Origin: Gerris lacustris
Lineage: Eukaryota > Arthropoda > Insecta > Hemiptera > Gerridae
Assembly (NCBI GenBank): GCA_951217055.1
Contig: OX578281.1
Location: 28,754,101 to 28,818,100 of the forward strand
Direction: 5' to 3'
DNA: 64,000 nucleotides
Part shown: piece after piece, positions 63,500 to 64,000 of the stretch
Numbering within the stretch: position 1 is the first letter of the stretch
How the letters are laid out: every line of letters begins with the position of its first letter
The notes under the pieces: generated by a model
The model's input: only the letters and a program-made list of their open reading frames with translations
Database searches by the model: none
What the model was told of the DNA's origin: nothing
Made by a program: the position numbers and the translations under genes

Positions 63500-64000
63500 A
63501 AAGAAATCCCTGTTAGCTTTGACTTTACCAGTAGCTCAGTATTCACATAAATCAGTTTTATAAAAAATATATTGCTGTTAGGTTACTTTGTTTTAACAAT
63601 AGAACCGATTTGGAGGCAACATTTACACTAAGTCACTCCCTGGTATCAATAATTGTGATTAAATTCAAATTGAGTTACTACCTTCAGGAAGTGATGAGTA
63701 GACTCTCGGTCCGATCGCACAGTGTTTTAGTCTAGCAACACAGCAATCTCTCCCAGCCTTTGTTGTTTCTCCTCCCAGCCGATTGTTTTATATATTAAAA
63801 AAAAAGTTTATATTTATTAAAAAAAAAAAAATAAATAAATGTACGAAAAAAGACGTAAGACGAAGCTAGGAACAGCAAGGAGATAGTGTGTCGGCGTGTG
63901 TCGGTGACGGTACTAAAACTGAACCCCTTGTACACAAGTGCGCGGGTCGTACCCGAGGCCGCGGCTCCCCCGCCAGAATCTATAAGGACGTCTCCATCAG
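63500..64000. other. Window end, GC content rising
   Basis: No coding frame is supported. The last 150 bases become CpG-rich (cgcgggtcgtacccgaggcc), as at a promoter or exon of a neighbouring gene cut by the window edge. Confidence 0.3.

Overview
The window looks like nuclear DNA of an arthropod, most likely an insect with a large, AT-rich, transposon-filled genome. Open frames are short, there are clean GT-AG introns, and Penelope-like, non-LTR, hAT and miniature elements are dense and nested. No bacterial, organellar or CRISPR feature was seen. The species cannot be named from the sequence.

One host gene can be reconstructed with confidence. It lies on the minus strand and encodes a CD36-family (class B scavenger receptor-like) protein. 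Ten coding exons run from an ATG at 41790 to a TAG at 13383, and all junction phases agree. The model is 536 residues: a 50-residue cytoplasmic head, an N-terminal membrane segment, a glycosylated cysteine-bearing ectodomain, a C-terminal membrane segment and a short tail. A non-coding first exon ending at 45061 is proposed. Two details stand out: a 31-codon open frame directly after the TAG, and a tandemly duplicated splice acceptor in front of the second coding exon.

Layout. 1-12.5 kb (3' of the gene): fold-back repeats, a 379-bp duplication, an 18/19-bp higher-order minisatellite, and two copies of a repeat built from about 128-bp tandem and inverted units, one carrying a hAT element and a TA-flanked miniature element. 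13.3-25.2 kb: coding exons 2-10, with introns holding a 1.77-kb fold-back, a tRNA-derived SINE, an ATCGAT-rich element and a 118-bp satellite. 25.2-41.6 kb (the large first coding intron): a decayed hAT transposase, a 72-bp satellite, two inverted Penelope-like (PLE) copies interrupted by a Jockey-type LINE and a hAT element, a tandem array of about 660-bp hairpin- and GTCT-containing monomers, a GC-rich open island and a TA microsatellite. 43-45.4 kb: a fold-back split by a hAT element, then the proposed first exon and promoter. 46-64 kb: a perfect tRNA-like palindrome, more GTCT-family copies, a LINE fragment, a cysteine-rich ORF between 25-nt inverted repeats, another fold-back, a tandem PLE junction with a hammerhead-like motif, and a LINE fragment inside an inverted minisatellite.

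Transposons account for nearly all of the rest. Several nestings have target-site duplications or an empty-site paralogue, so their relative ages can be read directly.
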